Assembly: GCA_017893485.1 (NCBI GenBank)
Contig: JACEHZ010000374.1
Coordinates: 340,001-404,000 of the forward strand
Direction: 5' to 3'
DNA: 64,000 bases
DNA from: Hemerocallis citrina
Lineage: Eukaryota > Streptophyta > Magnoliopsida > Asparagales > Asphodelaceae
Shown piece by piece: positions 1-10,900 of this stretch. A program made the translations under genes and the position numbers. A model generated the notes under the pieces. It did no database searches. It was not told the origin of the DNA and was given only the letters and a program-made list of their open reading frames with translations. How positions within the stretch are numbered: position 1 is the stretch's first letter; each line of letters begins with the position of its first letter.

Positions 1-1336
1 AATTATCCTAATAACCATATATGCTATAGTTTGATATTCAAATAGCGAAGTTGTGTATAATACCAGTTTTTTATGCCTGTTTTTTGCATCGAATATGTGA
101 CATTTTGTGAAAAAATGTTAGTTAGTGGATTAGTTTTAAAGTTTGTTATGAATTTTGTTGTTGTAATGAGGTGAATTGGATGTAGAATGCAATTATTTGG
201 TTGTAATTTGTACCGACATCTTGATCTTTATGATGTGAAGATGAATGTATTGGTATGTCGCATGTTAGGGCATAAAGTTTGGGAAAAGATTGTGGTTGAA
301 GTTTATAATGTTCGGAATGGAGTTAAACTATGATATGTAGAGTTGTTTTTTATGCTGGAGGTAAAGGGTATGGTAACTAGGTTAGTAAATTGTAGAAATA
401 CTGTTGATTGAGATGTTAGATTAGTTCATTTTGTTGAATGTTATGTTTTGTGCTTTAGGAGGCGGTTGTACTTGAAGCTTATAGTTTTGCATGTTTGTTT
501 AATTGAAGTACTAATCTAGTTAATTAGGTGGTTTACGAGAGAGATAAGGAAAAAATAGTGGATTATCATTTAGTTTGTATGATATTGGGATATGGATGTT
601 CTCTTATGGAATCGTGCTTCAAAGTAGATTATTTGGCATGTTCAGTTATAGTTGAGGCGATAAATATAGATTTGTATGAATATGTGATACTAAGGAAGGA
701 GAAAATGGATAGTGTACATGACGAATTTCAGTTAATAAAATCATCTCTAGGCATTTTCAGCGACTGTTCTATTATAGAAATAGAGCCAAGATAGGATAAG
801 GTGGAAGAACGTATTATTATGAACTTTAGTGAGTTATATTTGGTAATACTTCAGTAAGTATAACAGTTCTATCTTTCTATCTGATGAACTGACAATGGCC
901 TGAGCTAGAAGAGGGAGGGAGGGAAGGGGGGAAAACTAATATCATTAATAACATTTTTTATTAATGCTCTTCATGTTATTATTATGTTGTGTTTGTAGGA
1001 CAATGCTCTTCATTGCTTGTTTGTTTTACTCTGTTTATTTAGATGTTTGCTCCCAGTTTTACGTTGTGTAAAATTGTTTCTCGTTGTATTTCTCTTTTAT
1101 TATTAATATATTGGACTGGAATCTAATGATTCTATCCTCGTTATCAAAAAAAAAAAAACATTTTTTATGTTTGAATTTCTTTGTACTCAAATGTGTAGCT
1201 CATTTTGTAACCTACAATATTAGATGCACACATTAATTACGAATTTTAAACTAATACATTTGTAAAATTACACAAATATAATGATATATAAAGTTGCAAT
1301 TTAAGATGATTATATCAATGTAAGTTGTAACTCTTC
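1..1336. other. AT-rich DNA without a recognised gene
   Basis: No family could be recognised on either strand. An 88-codon plus frame at 528-794 has no recognisable motif and no clear splice or start context. The stretch lies just upstream of a methylesterase last exon and ends in a pyrimidine-rich tract before two splice acceptors, so part of it may be the remains of that gene's intron. This is inference only. Confidence 0.4.
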
Positions 1337-1574
1337 TTTCTTTTGTGTATAAATGCACTTGTGCAGGATATCATGTTAGCAAACATGCTATTGAGGCCAA
1401 TATCAGTATATACAGAAGATTTAAAGACCATACCACCCTTGTCCAAGAAGAAATATTTCTTTTGTGTATAAATGCACTTGTGCAGGATATCATGTTAGCA
1501 ACCATGCTATTGTGGCCTATATCAGTATATACAAAAGATTTAAAGACCACACCACCCTTGTCCAAGGAGAAATA
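1337..1574 (+). repeat. 119-bp tandem duplication across a splice acceptor
   Basis: Positions 1337-1455 and 1456-1574 are near-identical direct copies. Each holds a pyrimidine-rich tract, a TGTGCAG acceptor (ends at 1366 and 1485) and the first ~88 bases of a methylesterase last exon. The two copies differ at a few scattered bases. The outcome is two alternative acceptors for the same exon. The first copy runs straight into the second copy's intron end, so only the second acceptor leads into the full exon. Confidence 0.85.
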
Positions 1575-1725
1575 TGGCTCAGTTCCTTGTTTCTACATAC
1601 AATGCCGCAAAGATGCTTTAATTACAAATGACTTCCAACATTGGATGACTGAGAAGCATCAAGTGAAGAGGGTGTTTGAGATTGAAGGAGCAGATCACAT
1701 GCCAATGTTGTCGAAGCCACTTTAG
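1486..1725 (+). pseudogene. methylesterase / hydroxynitrile lyase-like, last exon, early stop
   Basis: The family is plant alpha/beta hydrolases (MES, methyl salicylate or jasmonate esterases, and HNL-like proteins). The translated exon starts DIMLATMLL and contains KEKYGSVPCFYIQCRKDALI, DFQHWM and EIEGADHMPMLSKPL. These are the family's C-terminal signatures, and the catalytic His lies in the GADHM motif. The acceptor at 1485 fits the usual last-exon start. TAG at 1723-1725 truncates the frame. Past it the same frame continues for 12 family-like codons (LNQCLLQVAKMK) to a second TAG at 1762-1764, which suggests a premature stop about 14 codons early. The exon with the nucleophile serine is not visible upstream. 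I call it a pseudogene or gene tail; the early stop alone might be tolerated. Confidence 0.75.
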
Positions 1726-1774
1726 TTGAACCAATGTCTCCTTCAGGTCGCAAAAATGAAGTAGTCGATGGTGC

Positions 1775-2161
1775 ATTCATTTCTGAGTGAATCACTTCTT
1801 GTTACTCGTTTTGTAGTTTTCCACTGTACGTTATCGTTCTCATTATGGAAATAAAATTAGTTCGTAGTTGAAATGTGTACCAGATCTATGTATACCTTTA
1901 TTTTTTTAGGGGAAGATCTATGTATACCTTTGTCGGGGTTTCGGTTGAGATCAAGTGTTGTATCTGTTCTTATATACTATAATTGGTTGAAGACTTGTAG
2001 GTTCGGAATTTGACATTTGTGATGTTTTTGGTTGTTGGGTAGATAGCAATCTCATGTTAGTTCCATTGTATGACTATCAAACCTTCATCTTGTTAGCACC
2101 CCCTTATATCTTAAATCATCAGTAAGTTTAGTTGCTCCACCCTGGGAAATAGTGACTGATA
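1775..2161. other. intergenic spacer between methylesterase fragments
   Basis: AT-rich DNA. It contains a short direct repeat of GGAAGATCTATGTATACCTTT-like sequence near 1880-1930. No gene was seen. Confidence 0.4.
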
Positions 2162-2251
2162 ATGAAGAAGCAGCAGCACATAATTCTTGTGCATGGGGCA
2201 TGGAGTTGGTACAATGTGGCCACACCGACGTTTTTGATCGAAAAACCTTTT
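2162..2251 (+). pseudogene. methylesterase-like exon 1 fragment
   Basis: From the ATG at 2162 the frame reads MKKQQHIILVHGAWSWYNVA, followed by about ten less typical residues. LVHGAW-W with following aliphatic residues is the conserved N-terminal strand and oxyanion motif of the plant MES/HNL family. Family similarity fades after ~30 residues and the frame runs into AT-rich sequence with a stop near 2330. No exon 2 or 3 follows. It lies ~400 bp downstream of an MES last exon in the same orientation, so it is probably the truncated start of a tandem duplicate. Confidence 0.65.
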
Positions 2252-2672
2252 CAAGTAATACTCCTCAATTCAAGCAACTATTCAAATAAAAACCATAAAA
2301 AAAATATACAAAAGTTGAAGCTCCAACTGTGATTCCAAAATACTTATTTGGAATTCAATTCTACATATTCACATTTATAGAAAAACGTATGAAAGCAGTA
2401 TAGTATACCAAAAGATGAAGTACACCAAAAGTTAAAATCTATGTAGTTTAAACAGCTGCTCAATCTCAATTACCCATGGCCTCCTGACATAATAAATGGA
2501 AATAAACTTCAAGAGGAGAAACCCTGAACCACATTCAGTAGATAATTTTAAAATGAAATTCTTAAAACTGCCACTGAAATTGCAAAGTCAGATTCAAATT
2601 TATCACATAACCAGACCGATATTAGAAAAAACTTTACATGATAGGAACTCAAAAAGAAAATTGCTGGCGGAA

Positions 2673-2815
2673 TCATGGGTCTGCAAATGTGACCTCCACC
2701 TCAACACCAGGCTCGATGGTGATTGAAGTAATTTGTTTCACCAATTCAAGTGAGCTGGTAAGATCAACCACCCGCTTGTGCACTCGAAGTTCAAACCGAT
2801 CCCAAGTGTTTGTTC
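2673..2815 (-). pseudogene. RPS20: 40S ribosomal protein S20 (uS10), last exon only
   Basis: The minus-strand frame reads [18 protein letters not shown], then [20 protein letters not shown] and a stop at 2673-2675. This is the highly conserved C-terminal third of cytosolic uS10, which binds 18S rRNA in the small-subunit head. The exon starts directly after a TTTTCAG acceptor (2816-2820 on the forward strand) and is in phase: two bases plus 47 codons including the stop. Residues ...SSLELVK... and the final FADP differ slightly from the family consensus. The upstream exons (start, KIRITLSSK-like part) were not found in the next several kilobases. It is therefore either a gene with a very long or interrupted intron or a gene fragment. 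It has an intron border, so it is not a retrocopy. Confidence 0.75.
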
Positions 2816-3137
2816 CTGAAAATAAAAACAATATACAACTTTAGACTCAATGGCTAACATTTTCCTGGAGGTAGAGAAAACATGTTTTCATTATGTTTGG
2901 GAAAACTTTTAGCAACAACCAACTGCAAAATGTTCTTCAAAAGAGAAGAACGCTGTAAACATAATGCACCCAACTGTATTATTCACACAGGAGGCAGGGT
3001 GAAATTTTGATTGGTACAGGATACTAAACCAAGTATTCAAGGAACTATAATTCAACATGGTTTAAGTAAAATCTGACCATATTTACTACATCCAAGTACA
3101 CTAATAAGTAAAATAAACATATTATTGCATGAACAAT

Positions 3138-3322
3138 TTAATGTTCCTCAGAGATCCAGATATTTTCTTCGAATAGCACGTTACGTATGGAACCATCAGC
3201 CATCTTGGGGTTCCTCAGAGTGGAATCTTGATCAGTGGCCAGTTCCCCAGACCTAACATCAACTCTACTACCAATAACAACGTCAGTGTCTTCAATAAGC
3301 TCGACAAGCCCTTGCTCTTCAC
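3138..3322 (-). CDS. candidate terminal exon, family not recognised
   Basis: A minus-strand frame of 60 codons plus stop directly follows a CAG acceptor (forward 3323-3325). Its composition is protein-like and unlike the surrounding AT-rich DNA. It contains LVELIEDTDVVIGSRVDVRS and later LRNPKMADGSIRNVLFEENI. I do not recognise the family. The two leading bases give a consistent phase. It sits ~320 bp upstream of the RPS20 last exon on the same strand but ends in its own stop codon, so it belongs to a different gene or to an alternative end. A protein search would decide. Confidence 0.4.
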
Positions 3323-4019
3323 CTGGTATGTCAAATTAAATGTTGTACGTACTTGGAATAGGTGTACACTCGAGAATACATTTTCAGCATTGGTATATCA
3401 TGAGAAGTGAAAAACCAATAAGATTATAATAATGTGTGAAAAAATAGAGACAACAAGAAATGTCAAGTTCTTTAGAAATGTCAGACATTTTAAGTACTTC
3501 CAACATGATACTTATTCAAAATGTTAGGAAAAAGATAACTAAAATGATACAATTTTCAGAGTATAACTTCGCATAGCCATCCAATTTGACTTCGCAGAGT
3601 ATATAACTTCACTTTTATCTCAAAATGATACAATTCTACTAAATGAGATTTAACTTTTTATTAGATTGAAATTTAAAAACTAACTACTGCAGAGCTTCCT
3701 TCTTTGCACTAACTACTGCACATACGTAACATTTTAAAACTAGTTTTTTAATTCGAAAGCTCAGTCAGTGAAGAACAATGCTATATTGTGACAGTTAGCC
3801 GTTAGTGCAATTAATTAGCTCATTGATTTAAGAAAGATCACCAATTTGAAGACAGATCACATCAATAAGTCATACAACATAAATTTAAGGGCATTGTAAT
3901 GCGAAGGTGGGCATAGGGTATTAACATCATTATATGGACAAAATTCGAACTATCTGTCAAATTTGAAAAAGCAGATGTTGGCAAAAAAAAACTGACCTGA
4001 TAAAATCCTTCAGAATTGG
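3323..4019. other. AT-rich spacer
   Basis: No gene recognised. Short duplicated phrases occur, such as CAAAATGATACAATT at two places near 3540 and 3620. Confidence 0.35.
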
Positions 4020-4230
4020 AGAGACGGCGTGAGAAAGAGGAAGATGGAAAGGCGGCATGTGTTAGAGGAGGAGGGAGGCGCGTGAGGGAGGAGGGAGGCG
4101 GCGTGAGGGAGGACAGCGGCAACGGCGTCGTGGGGTAGGAGGGCAGCATCAACATCGTGCGGCAACGGCGTCGTGAGGGAGGAGGGCGGCGTCGACGTCG
4201 TGAGGGATGGAGGCGGCGTGAGAAGGAGGA
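4020..4230. repeat. GC-rich low-complexity GAGGGAGGCGGCGTGAG repeats
   Basis: The motif GTGAGGGAGGAGGGAGGCGGC recurs in variants about every 25-35 bp, together with GGCAACGGCGTCGTG. The 131-codon minus-strand frame across it (Ser/Pro/Arg-rich) is a by-product of the repeat. Confidence 0.6.
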
Positions 4231-4457
4231 AAGACGAAAAATAGGGAATGACGGCATAAGAAAGAGAAAAGAGGGAAAGAGGAAAAAGATTAAGATATTG
4301 GCGTGAGAAAATCTGTTATTTAAGGAATTTAATAAATAATTGTCAATTTTGTTTTTGCAAATTAGCCCTTTGATTAAAACTATGATCTAACGGGTATTAT
4401 TTTGGCACATCACTTTGTATGAGGGAATTTCCTCATACAAATATGAGGCTTACTTTT

Positions 4458-4695
4458 CTCTATACTAGTATAATGTACGTATGATGCATGTCTAAAAAAA
4501 TTAAAGTCATCAAATTAAATAAATATATATCAAATAAGAAAAAATTAGTTTATATTTGAATGTTTTGAATAGAGCTAAACGTGCGGTGCACATTTATATT
4601 TTTGGATATAGTTTGTATGTATATCATATGTGTTTATATAGTTACAAAGTTAGGGTTTGTTTGTTACAAACCCCAACTCTCTATTAAAATAGTAA

Positions 4696-4697
<2 letters not shown>
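4458..4697. repeat. possible Helitron-like short repeat
   Basis: It begins TCTATACTAGTATAATGTACG and ends in CCCCAACTCTCTATTAAAAT beside a (TA)n tract. A related sequence at 44250-44626 also starts near ACTAGTAT, carries CACGTGC-type palindromes and ends CCCCAACTCTCCCATTA beside (TA)n. TC-starting ends without target duplication resemble Helitrons, but no convincing CTRR end or hairpin was confirmed. Confidence 0.3.

Positions 4698-4760
<63 letters not shown>
4698..4760. repeat. (TA)n microsatellite
   Basis: About 30 uninterrupted TA units. Confidence 0.95.
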
Positions 4761-4762
<2 letters not shown>

Positions 4763-4938
4763 ATTAGATTAGATAAATTAAATTAGATTAAATAATAATA
4801 TTATATTGGATTAGATATTGAAAAATAATTGTATTACAATTACTCGTAACAGAGATTAAATAAAACTTTTCATGACAGTAAAACACGTAAAAGCATTAGT
4901 AGCAGGTGTTAACGACTCAAATTTTCTCATCTGAGTTA

Positions 4939-5630
4939 GAGCATCCACAGTCGTTTGCTATATTTGCCAAATTCTCATCTTTTGATAAAGAAGACGCTGC
5001 AATCGTTTCTATTTTGCCATATTTTGGTAAAATCGCTACAGTCGTTTCTCATTTTTTAGAAACGAAATTGTGATTCTCAAATTATAAGAGACGATACAAG
5101 TTGTCTCGTCCCAATTATTTTTTATTTTTTAATCACGTCGGACGATACAAGTTGTCTCGTTCCAATTTTTTTTTTTTTAATCACATCGGACGATACAACA
5201 TGTATCATCCTAATATATATAATTTTTTATTTTTTTTATCGGACGGTCTGGATGAAGAGAAAAAAAATCAAAAATCAAAAATACCCTCGGACGAGACAAG
5301 TTGTCCCGTCTCAAGCAAAAATGCTAGGGACGGGATAACATGTCCCGTCCCCAGTATCAGGGCAATTAGGATTAGGGTCAAATAGTTAGTTTAGGTTGTT
5401 AAATATAGATTTAAGTTATATTTTATTATATAATTTATTTAATTAACCTATTTTAATCTCTAATCACTAATTAATTAACCGTATAAAAAAATCACCGACG
5501 AAACAAAAATGTCTCGTCCGTCTCAAATTTTAGTAAAATTATAGAAAACAACGACTGCGGACAATTTCGTTATTTTCTATTACTATAACTGCCATATTCT
5601 CAAAAATGAGAAACACCATTCTGGATGCTC
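4939..5630. mobile_element. PIF/Harbinger-type MITE
   Basis: A 692-bp non-coding element. It begins GAGCATCCACAGTCGTTT and ends with the inverse GGATGCTC, flanked by the trinucleotide TTA on both sides (4936-4938 and 5631-5633). A TTA duplication is characteristic of PIF/Harbinger insertion. Inside are three diverged direct copies of a ~60-bp unit with CGATACAAGTTGTCTCGT and a T-rich tract (5090-5230). No transposase frame is present, so movement would depend on an autonomous relative. Confidence 0.75.
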
Positions 5631-5633
5631 TTA

Positions 5634-6090
5634 CCATAGAAGGAAATCCTTCCTACAATGAGTAATCATGCAGTAATTGCTGTTGTAATCTGCTGTAATA
5701 CTGGGCACGTCTCATCGTGCTCTTGCATACATTATGACCTAGTATAAATTGAAATAAAATAAACATATAACTCTAGAAAGTTCCTTCACTTTGCATAAAA
5801 AACATGGCTAATCATCAGTTTGACCCACTTTTGAAAATATTTGTCAAAACGACTCAGTTCTGAAAATAATTTCACTTATGACCGAGTCTGCTTTTAGATT
5901 TCTATGATACATTTTCTATATTATTTTTTATAGGATGTGTGGCATTTTAATAAATTCTAAAAGTTTTTGGGTTTTAGAATAATTTCTACTTTCAGATTAA
6001 ATTTTTAGTTTCTTATTCTACAGGTTATAAATTGGTGTTTTAATCTAGAAAAATTATAGAAATTAAGTAAAAATAACTTACTCTAAACTG
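5634..6090 (-). other. probable pararetroviral leader
   Basis: AT-rich sequence directly downstream (minus strand) of the tRNA-Met primer site, without a gene. By position it would be the untranslated leader of the pregenome. No function can be read from the sequence itself. Confidence 0.35.
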
Positions 6091-6102
6091 GCTCTGATAC
6101 CA
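6091..6102 (-). promoter_or_regulatory. tRNA-iMet primer binding site of the pararetrovirus
   Basis: The minus strand reads TGGTATCAGAGC, complementary to the 3' end of plant initiator tRNA-Met. It is followed by CAGTTTAGAG and preceded by TTTGCAGGGGATTTC. Caulimovirids begin their numbering here and copia elements use the same primer. The pararetroviral reading frames on the same strand favour the virus. There is no recognisable LTR edge next to it. Confidence 0.65.
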
Positions 6103-6199
6103 ACTAGATGCGAAGCGTGAAATCCCCTGCAAATAGAAAAAAAAAGTGTATCAAAAAACTTCAAAGGTGATAGTTTTCTGTAAAATAATATTCTTGGAA

Positions 6200-6480
6200 A
6201 TAATGTGCATTATCAATCTCAAAAATATTAAAGTAATCAAGCATAAGTTCAAGATCTCTCATAAATTCTGATTCTGTCTCTGATATTTCACTACTATTAT
6301 CATATGCAGGTTCTTTGAGTTCTTCCATATGTTCATTTCCTTCCTCAATATGTTCGTTTTCTTCTAGAATTGGTTTGTATGCTGTTGGAGGACTCCAGAT
6401 ATAATTACCAAATTCTCCATTTTCATAAAATAGTAAAGATCTTTCATAAAAATTAGAGCATCATATATTTGGACAGTTAT
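6200..6480 (-). pseudogene. acidic frame in the pararetrovirus, function unknown
   Basis: A minus-strand frame of ~90 codons is interrupted once. It contains the short phrase IWSPPTAYKP followed by a strongly Glu/Asp-rich tail. It lies just upstream of the primer site, that is, near the 3' end of the virus genome, where some genera carry a transactivator or accessory protein. I cannot assign it. AT content and stop density match the other pararetroviral fragments. Confidence 0.4.
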
Positions 6481-6779
6481 ATTGCTTGTTTCTCCAGGAT
6501 TTATTTGATTTATTGTTATAATTATTACTCGTTGTATCCTCGTTGTTATAATTCATTCATGCTTGTTACTCTATGAGGATAATAAACAAAAAAAACTAAC
6601 ATTCTATCACTTCTTTGATAGTTAGTCATTAATTCATAAATTTCTGAGGCAAGATTGAAACTATTATTATCTATTTTTTTTATAGCGATTTTGAGATTTA
6701 AAATAACAAGTATGAAATCATGAGTAGAGAGAGATTCCTAAGGATACCATAAAAATCAAAATAAAATGACCCATCTTGT

Positions 6780-7216
6780 TGTAACGCCCTGAGCCCAACT
6801 CAGCTACGCACAAGGCTACGTGTGCACGTACGCGAAATAACGGACACAAAAACTCTAGCCACGTCCACCACAAGCACCATCAAAAGGTGCGTTAACCCTA
6901 TACGTGACCTTTATCATTTGGCTAATCCTATATATACTCACACTCTTTCCTTTCTCTTTCCGATGTAGGATAAATCCCACGCCCAAGTCACCACACACGT
7001 GCAGCCACCTTTCTCTCTTTCTATCATTTCATTTAATGTCATTATTTCCCTAAGCCCTATAGTTCAATTCTATAGGCTCTACATTAATCCAAATATTCCA
7101 TGGCCCTATAGACATCCTATAGGCCAACAACCAATTCCAACTCACATTATTTATTATATATATATATATTTCTATATAATATTATATATGTACCCGCTTA
7201 AGTACAAGAAGTTACA
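6780..7216 (+). repeat. possible short LTR or solo LTR
   Basis: It begins TGTAACGCCCTGAGCCC and ends GTTACA, with a TATA-like CCTATATATACTC near 6926. TG...CA ends of this type are common in plant LTRs. The flanking pentamers (CTTGT and CATAC) do not match, so either the right end is misplaced or it is truncated. Confidence 0.3.
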
Positions 7217-7686
7217 CATACTTCCGATCTAGTTAAACTTTTTTGAGCTGCTCTGTAGCAGTTACTACCAATGGATAAAATACCTCTGGTATGCACCCCG
7301 ATTTCAGTGCTCCTTTTAGGTTTCTCCCATGTCAGGACTACCATGCTCTTCATGAGAGCTTCATCCAAGAGATATGCCTGGAACAACTAGTAGCACTTCA
7401 GTATAGACAACCACAATCTATATCGTTTTCTTGTGCTAAGTCTACGCCTTAACTATAGAGGGTTACAAATGGATATTTTTTGCAAGATCCTTTAGGTAGA
7501 ACCTTACGAAACTCTCCCTGCGGCTAAGAGTTCGATAGCAGACCAGTTAATCCAGTTTGTTTATTAACATTTTTGTATATTAACATTTTGTTAATATCTA
7601 TCAAGTATGATGGTTTGTCTAGTTAATCTGGTTATCACCCTTTTATTATATCCATCTTATTTCCATCTTAGTAGTATATTTTCACG

Positions 7687-7930
7687 GCATAGGCTAGCGT
7701 CTGCTCCAGTGTCTATGAGACTATGATAGTTTCTTGATTTGTATCCATCGTAGAAAAATTCGATTAGTATGTATAATGTATTTTTTATTGCTCCTAATGG
7801 ATTCATTTACACAATATTCTATTTATTACTATACATTCATTATCAACTGTTATAGTGATTTTTCTTCTTGAATTGAGTAAGGTTGTACTGCTGTAAGGAA
7901 GTCAGCTCCTAATAACATTTCATTAACATT
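7687..7930 (-). pseudogene. pararetroviral retropepsin-like segments
   Basis: Two protease hallmarks are visible on the minus strand. At 7896-7916 the frame reads LLGADFL, the C-terminal strand motif of retropepsins (ILGxDxL-like). Further downstream at 7687-7713 it reads DTGADASLC, an active-site D-T-G-A. In one retropepsin the D-T-G comes first, so LLGADFL probably closes an earlier domain (its broken active site is at ~12250, across the solo LTR) and D-T-G-A opens a second. Frames are interrupted by stops. Confidence 0.55.
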
Positions 7931-7933
7931 ATG

Positions 7934-10900
7934 TGTAACCCCTAATTTCCCAAAATTGTATATTTTCCATGTATTTTCTGTATTTAAAATTTTGCAAATT
8001 ATTTTTCGGTTTACAAATTCTTTTATCAAAATGTATTGTCGGATCTTCTATTAAAATCTGTTTTCGATCAATAACTTTATTTGTAAATATTTTCTATGAA
8101 CTTTGTATTGTAATACAATTCTTATTTTTTTTGTTATTATTACTCTTATTATTATTATTTCTGTAAGTATTGTTACCATTATTATTTTATCATTTTCTTG
8201 TATTAGTATTATTATATCTATTGATATTTTTGACTGGGTATTAAAAATCCACTTTTATCTACTAACTATATTTGTATTATTTTAAATAAATTATATTTTG
8301 TAATGCAAATTACATTTTTATTATAAATAATATTTTTATTGGTTAATTTATTTTTTTCTATTGAATTATAAAAACACTAATCCATTTTAAAACCCTATTG
8401 GATACCCTTTACCCCAACCCAGACCCGTTAACAACTCCTATACCCTGTTTCCTATTACCAAAACCATAATATAACCCATATATATATATACCCTAAAACC
8501 TGTTCATCTTCTATTCTAAACCCCCTGCCTCTTCACCTCCCGTCTCCCTCAGCCGCCTTGCTCTCTCTCCCTCCTGCACCCATCCTCCGTCCCGTCTCTC
8601 TCTCCCTACCGCCTCGTGCCACCTGCCTTGCGTCACCCGTTCCCCCCGTGTCGTCCGTCGTCAGCCGCAGTGCCTCTCTGTGCCGCAGTAGCAACGTCGC
8701 GACGTCGCCTGCCTCCTCCATCCATGTCTCTCTTCGTCCCTGCCCCCCCCACTCTGCATGTCTCTGTCGCGTGCCAGCCAGCCAGCCAGCTCATAGAGCG
8801 CTTCTCGCGCTGTGCCGTCAGCCCTGCCGTGCAACAGCCTTGCCGGCGATCCCCCCTGGCCACCTCTCCCCATCCGCCGTGTCCCTGTGTCGCCAAGCCG
8901 AAGCTTTTGGCTAGCTGTTTGGAGTTTTGATCATGGGTTGATCATGTGATGTGAGCCGTCTGATCGACTTGATCAACGTGATCATCGTGTCCCCTTGATT
9001 CAGATCTGACCGTCCGATCTTGTGATTGTCATCTTCATTGATTGATTCCTAGCCGTCCGTTGATTTGATCTTGATCATCACCATCGGGGTGATCTTGGCC
9101 ATCCACTAGATCTTGATTATCATGCTTGATTAGATGTGGGCCGTCAATCTCCTCTTGATCATCCAATTATATGTTAGCCTTCCGATCTCTTCTTGATCGT
9201 CACGATCATGATGATCATCAACTTCCTTTGATCGCAGCCGTTCGATTGATCGATCTTGATCTTCATCATTATCTTCATCATCAGAAAAAATCTGACCGTC
9301 CGATCTAATCCGAAAATCTTGATCTTGATCTTCGATCTCAATCGTTCGATTGTGTTTGTGATCTCAATCATCTTCATCTTATTCGTGATCGTGTGTTAGT
9401 GATTGGTTCGTGATCCGTTCGTTGTTTTCATGTTCGTTTCCTGGAATCCGTTTCCATTATTCTTGCTCGGATTCGTTTTCGTGTTCGGTTAAGGCAAGTA
9501 ACTTGTACTCATATTTCTTTATATGATACAAGTCAAAAATACCGCTTGTAGTCTAGTTGGATTCTAGAGACAACTCGTGTGTGATGTATGTTTGATGAGT
9601 ATTGTTTCTATAGTACTATTGACCATAGTTTCCTCACGACATATGACATGAATTAACCTAGGAGTGACGTTCCTTGATGTGTTGTATATATGAAACAATT
9701 ATGAGAACTCGTATGCTTGTGAGATCCATGTGAGATACTTGTTGTGGACATGTTATATACCCTATTTCATATTTTTTGGACATTTAGTAGACTCTAATTC
9801 ATGTTTAGTTATGTTTCGATCAAGTTTCGTGTGATTCATGTTGGTTTTGTTCCTAAAGGAAATTCTGCATTTTGCCGATAATCTGTCTTGATCAGTAATT
9901 TAGACCATATTAAGGTTAGTATCTTAATTTCAGTATTAACATAATTTTTATAGAAATCCGTCTTCTTTCAAATCCCTCTGGCCTTGATTGATTTCGTTTT
10001 CGTATGTGTGAGATATGGCTATTTTACTACAGAGATGTATTTCATTTCCAGATTTCGTTTCTTGATAATTTGGATGACTAAACTATTTTGATACTTGTGC
10101 TAAACATATTATTTTGATCTAAAACTTTGGTCAGTGTTTCTATATCTAGTTAGGGATTACCCAGAATTTTGATAGATTTTATTGATGAGTTTTATATGCC
10201 ATTTTATGCTCGTTTGTAAAAGCTATACTTGCTGGATTTTGCTCGTTGTTCTGTAAAGATTTGTATTTTCACCCTAATTTCTTTTCCTATATGAAAAATA
10301 TTTATAAAATATGAAAGTTAGATTATTTTGTATATTTTCATCTCCCTTTAGTGGATTTGGATTTCGTTTCACGGTTTGCGAGATATTACAGTTTTTGTAC
10401 AGCACTGTTGGGAATTCCAGATTTGCCAAACTATTGTTTCTTGATGTTTTCTGACTTTTGATGGCTAAACTAATCTTACTGGAAAAATATGAAACTTTAT
10501 ATTTTGTTACTAGACATGTAGGGGATTATCCCAGATTTTTCCTAGATTTATTTGAGAAGTTTTAATGCTGTTTTTCTGACTGAGAATTCGTTTTACTGAT
10601 TTCTAACTGAATATATTTTCTGGATTCAAATCAGTTTTAGTTATGTTTTTCTGAAACACTATATGACTTATTTATATTCGCTGGATTCGGTTGGAAGTCT
10701 ATTTTCCAGATTCTCTGATGGATTCAGATTTTGATATTTGTGGTGGCGGAAATCGCTGTTTTAGTACTATACTGTCGTGCTATCTTGAATTATGAAGTAC
10801 TCTATTTTGTTCTGTTATGTGACTACTTACCATTTGTACATGCTTATCTGTTATTCTGAACTGTGGGTCGTTATATCATGGTAGGTTTGCTCTGTTTCCT

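Noticed and set aside
8533..8930. Overlapping GC-rich frames on both strands
   Set aside because: They lie in the leader part of a solo LTR, overlap each other in several frames and show no motif. A similar GC-rich leader occurs in the related chromovirus LTR near 55.7-56.1 kb.
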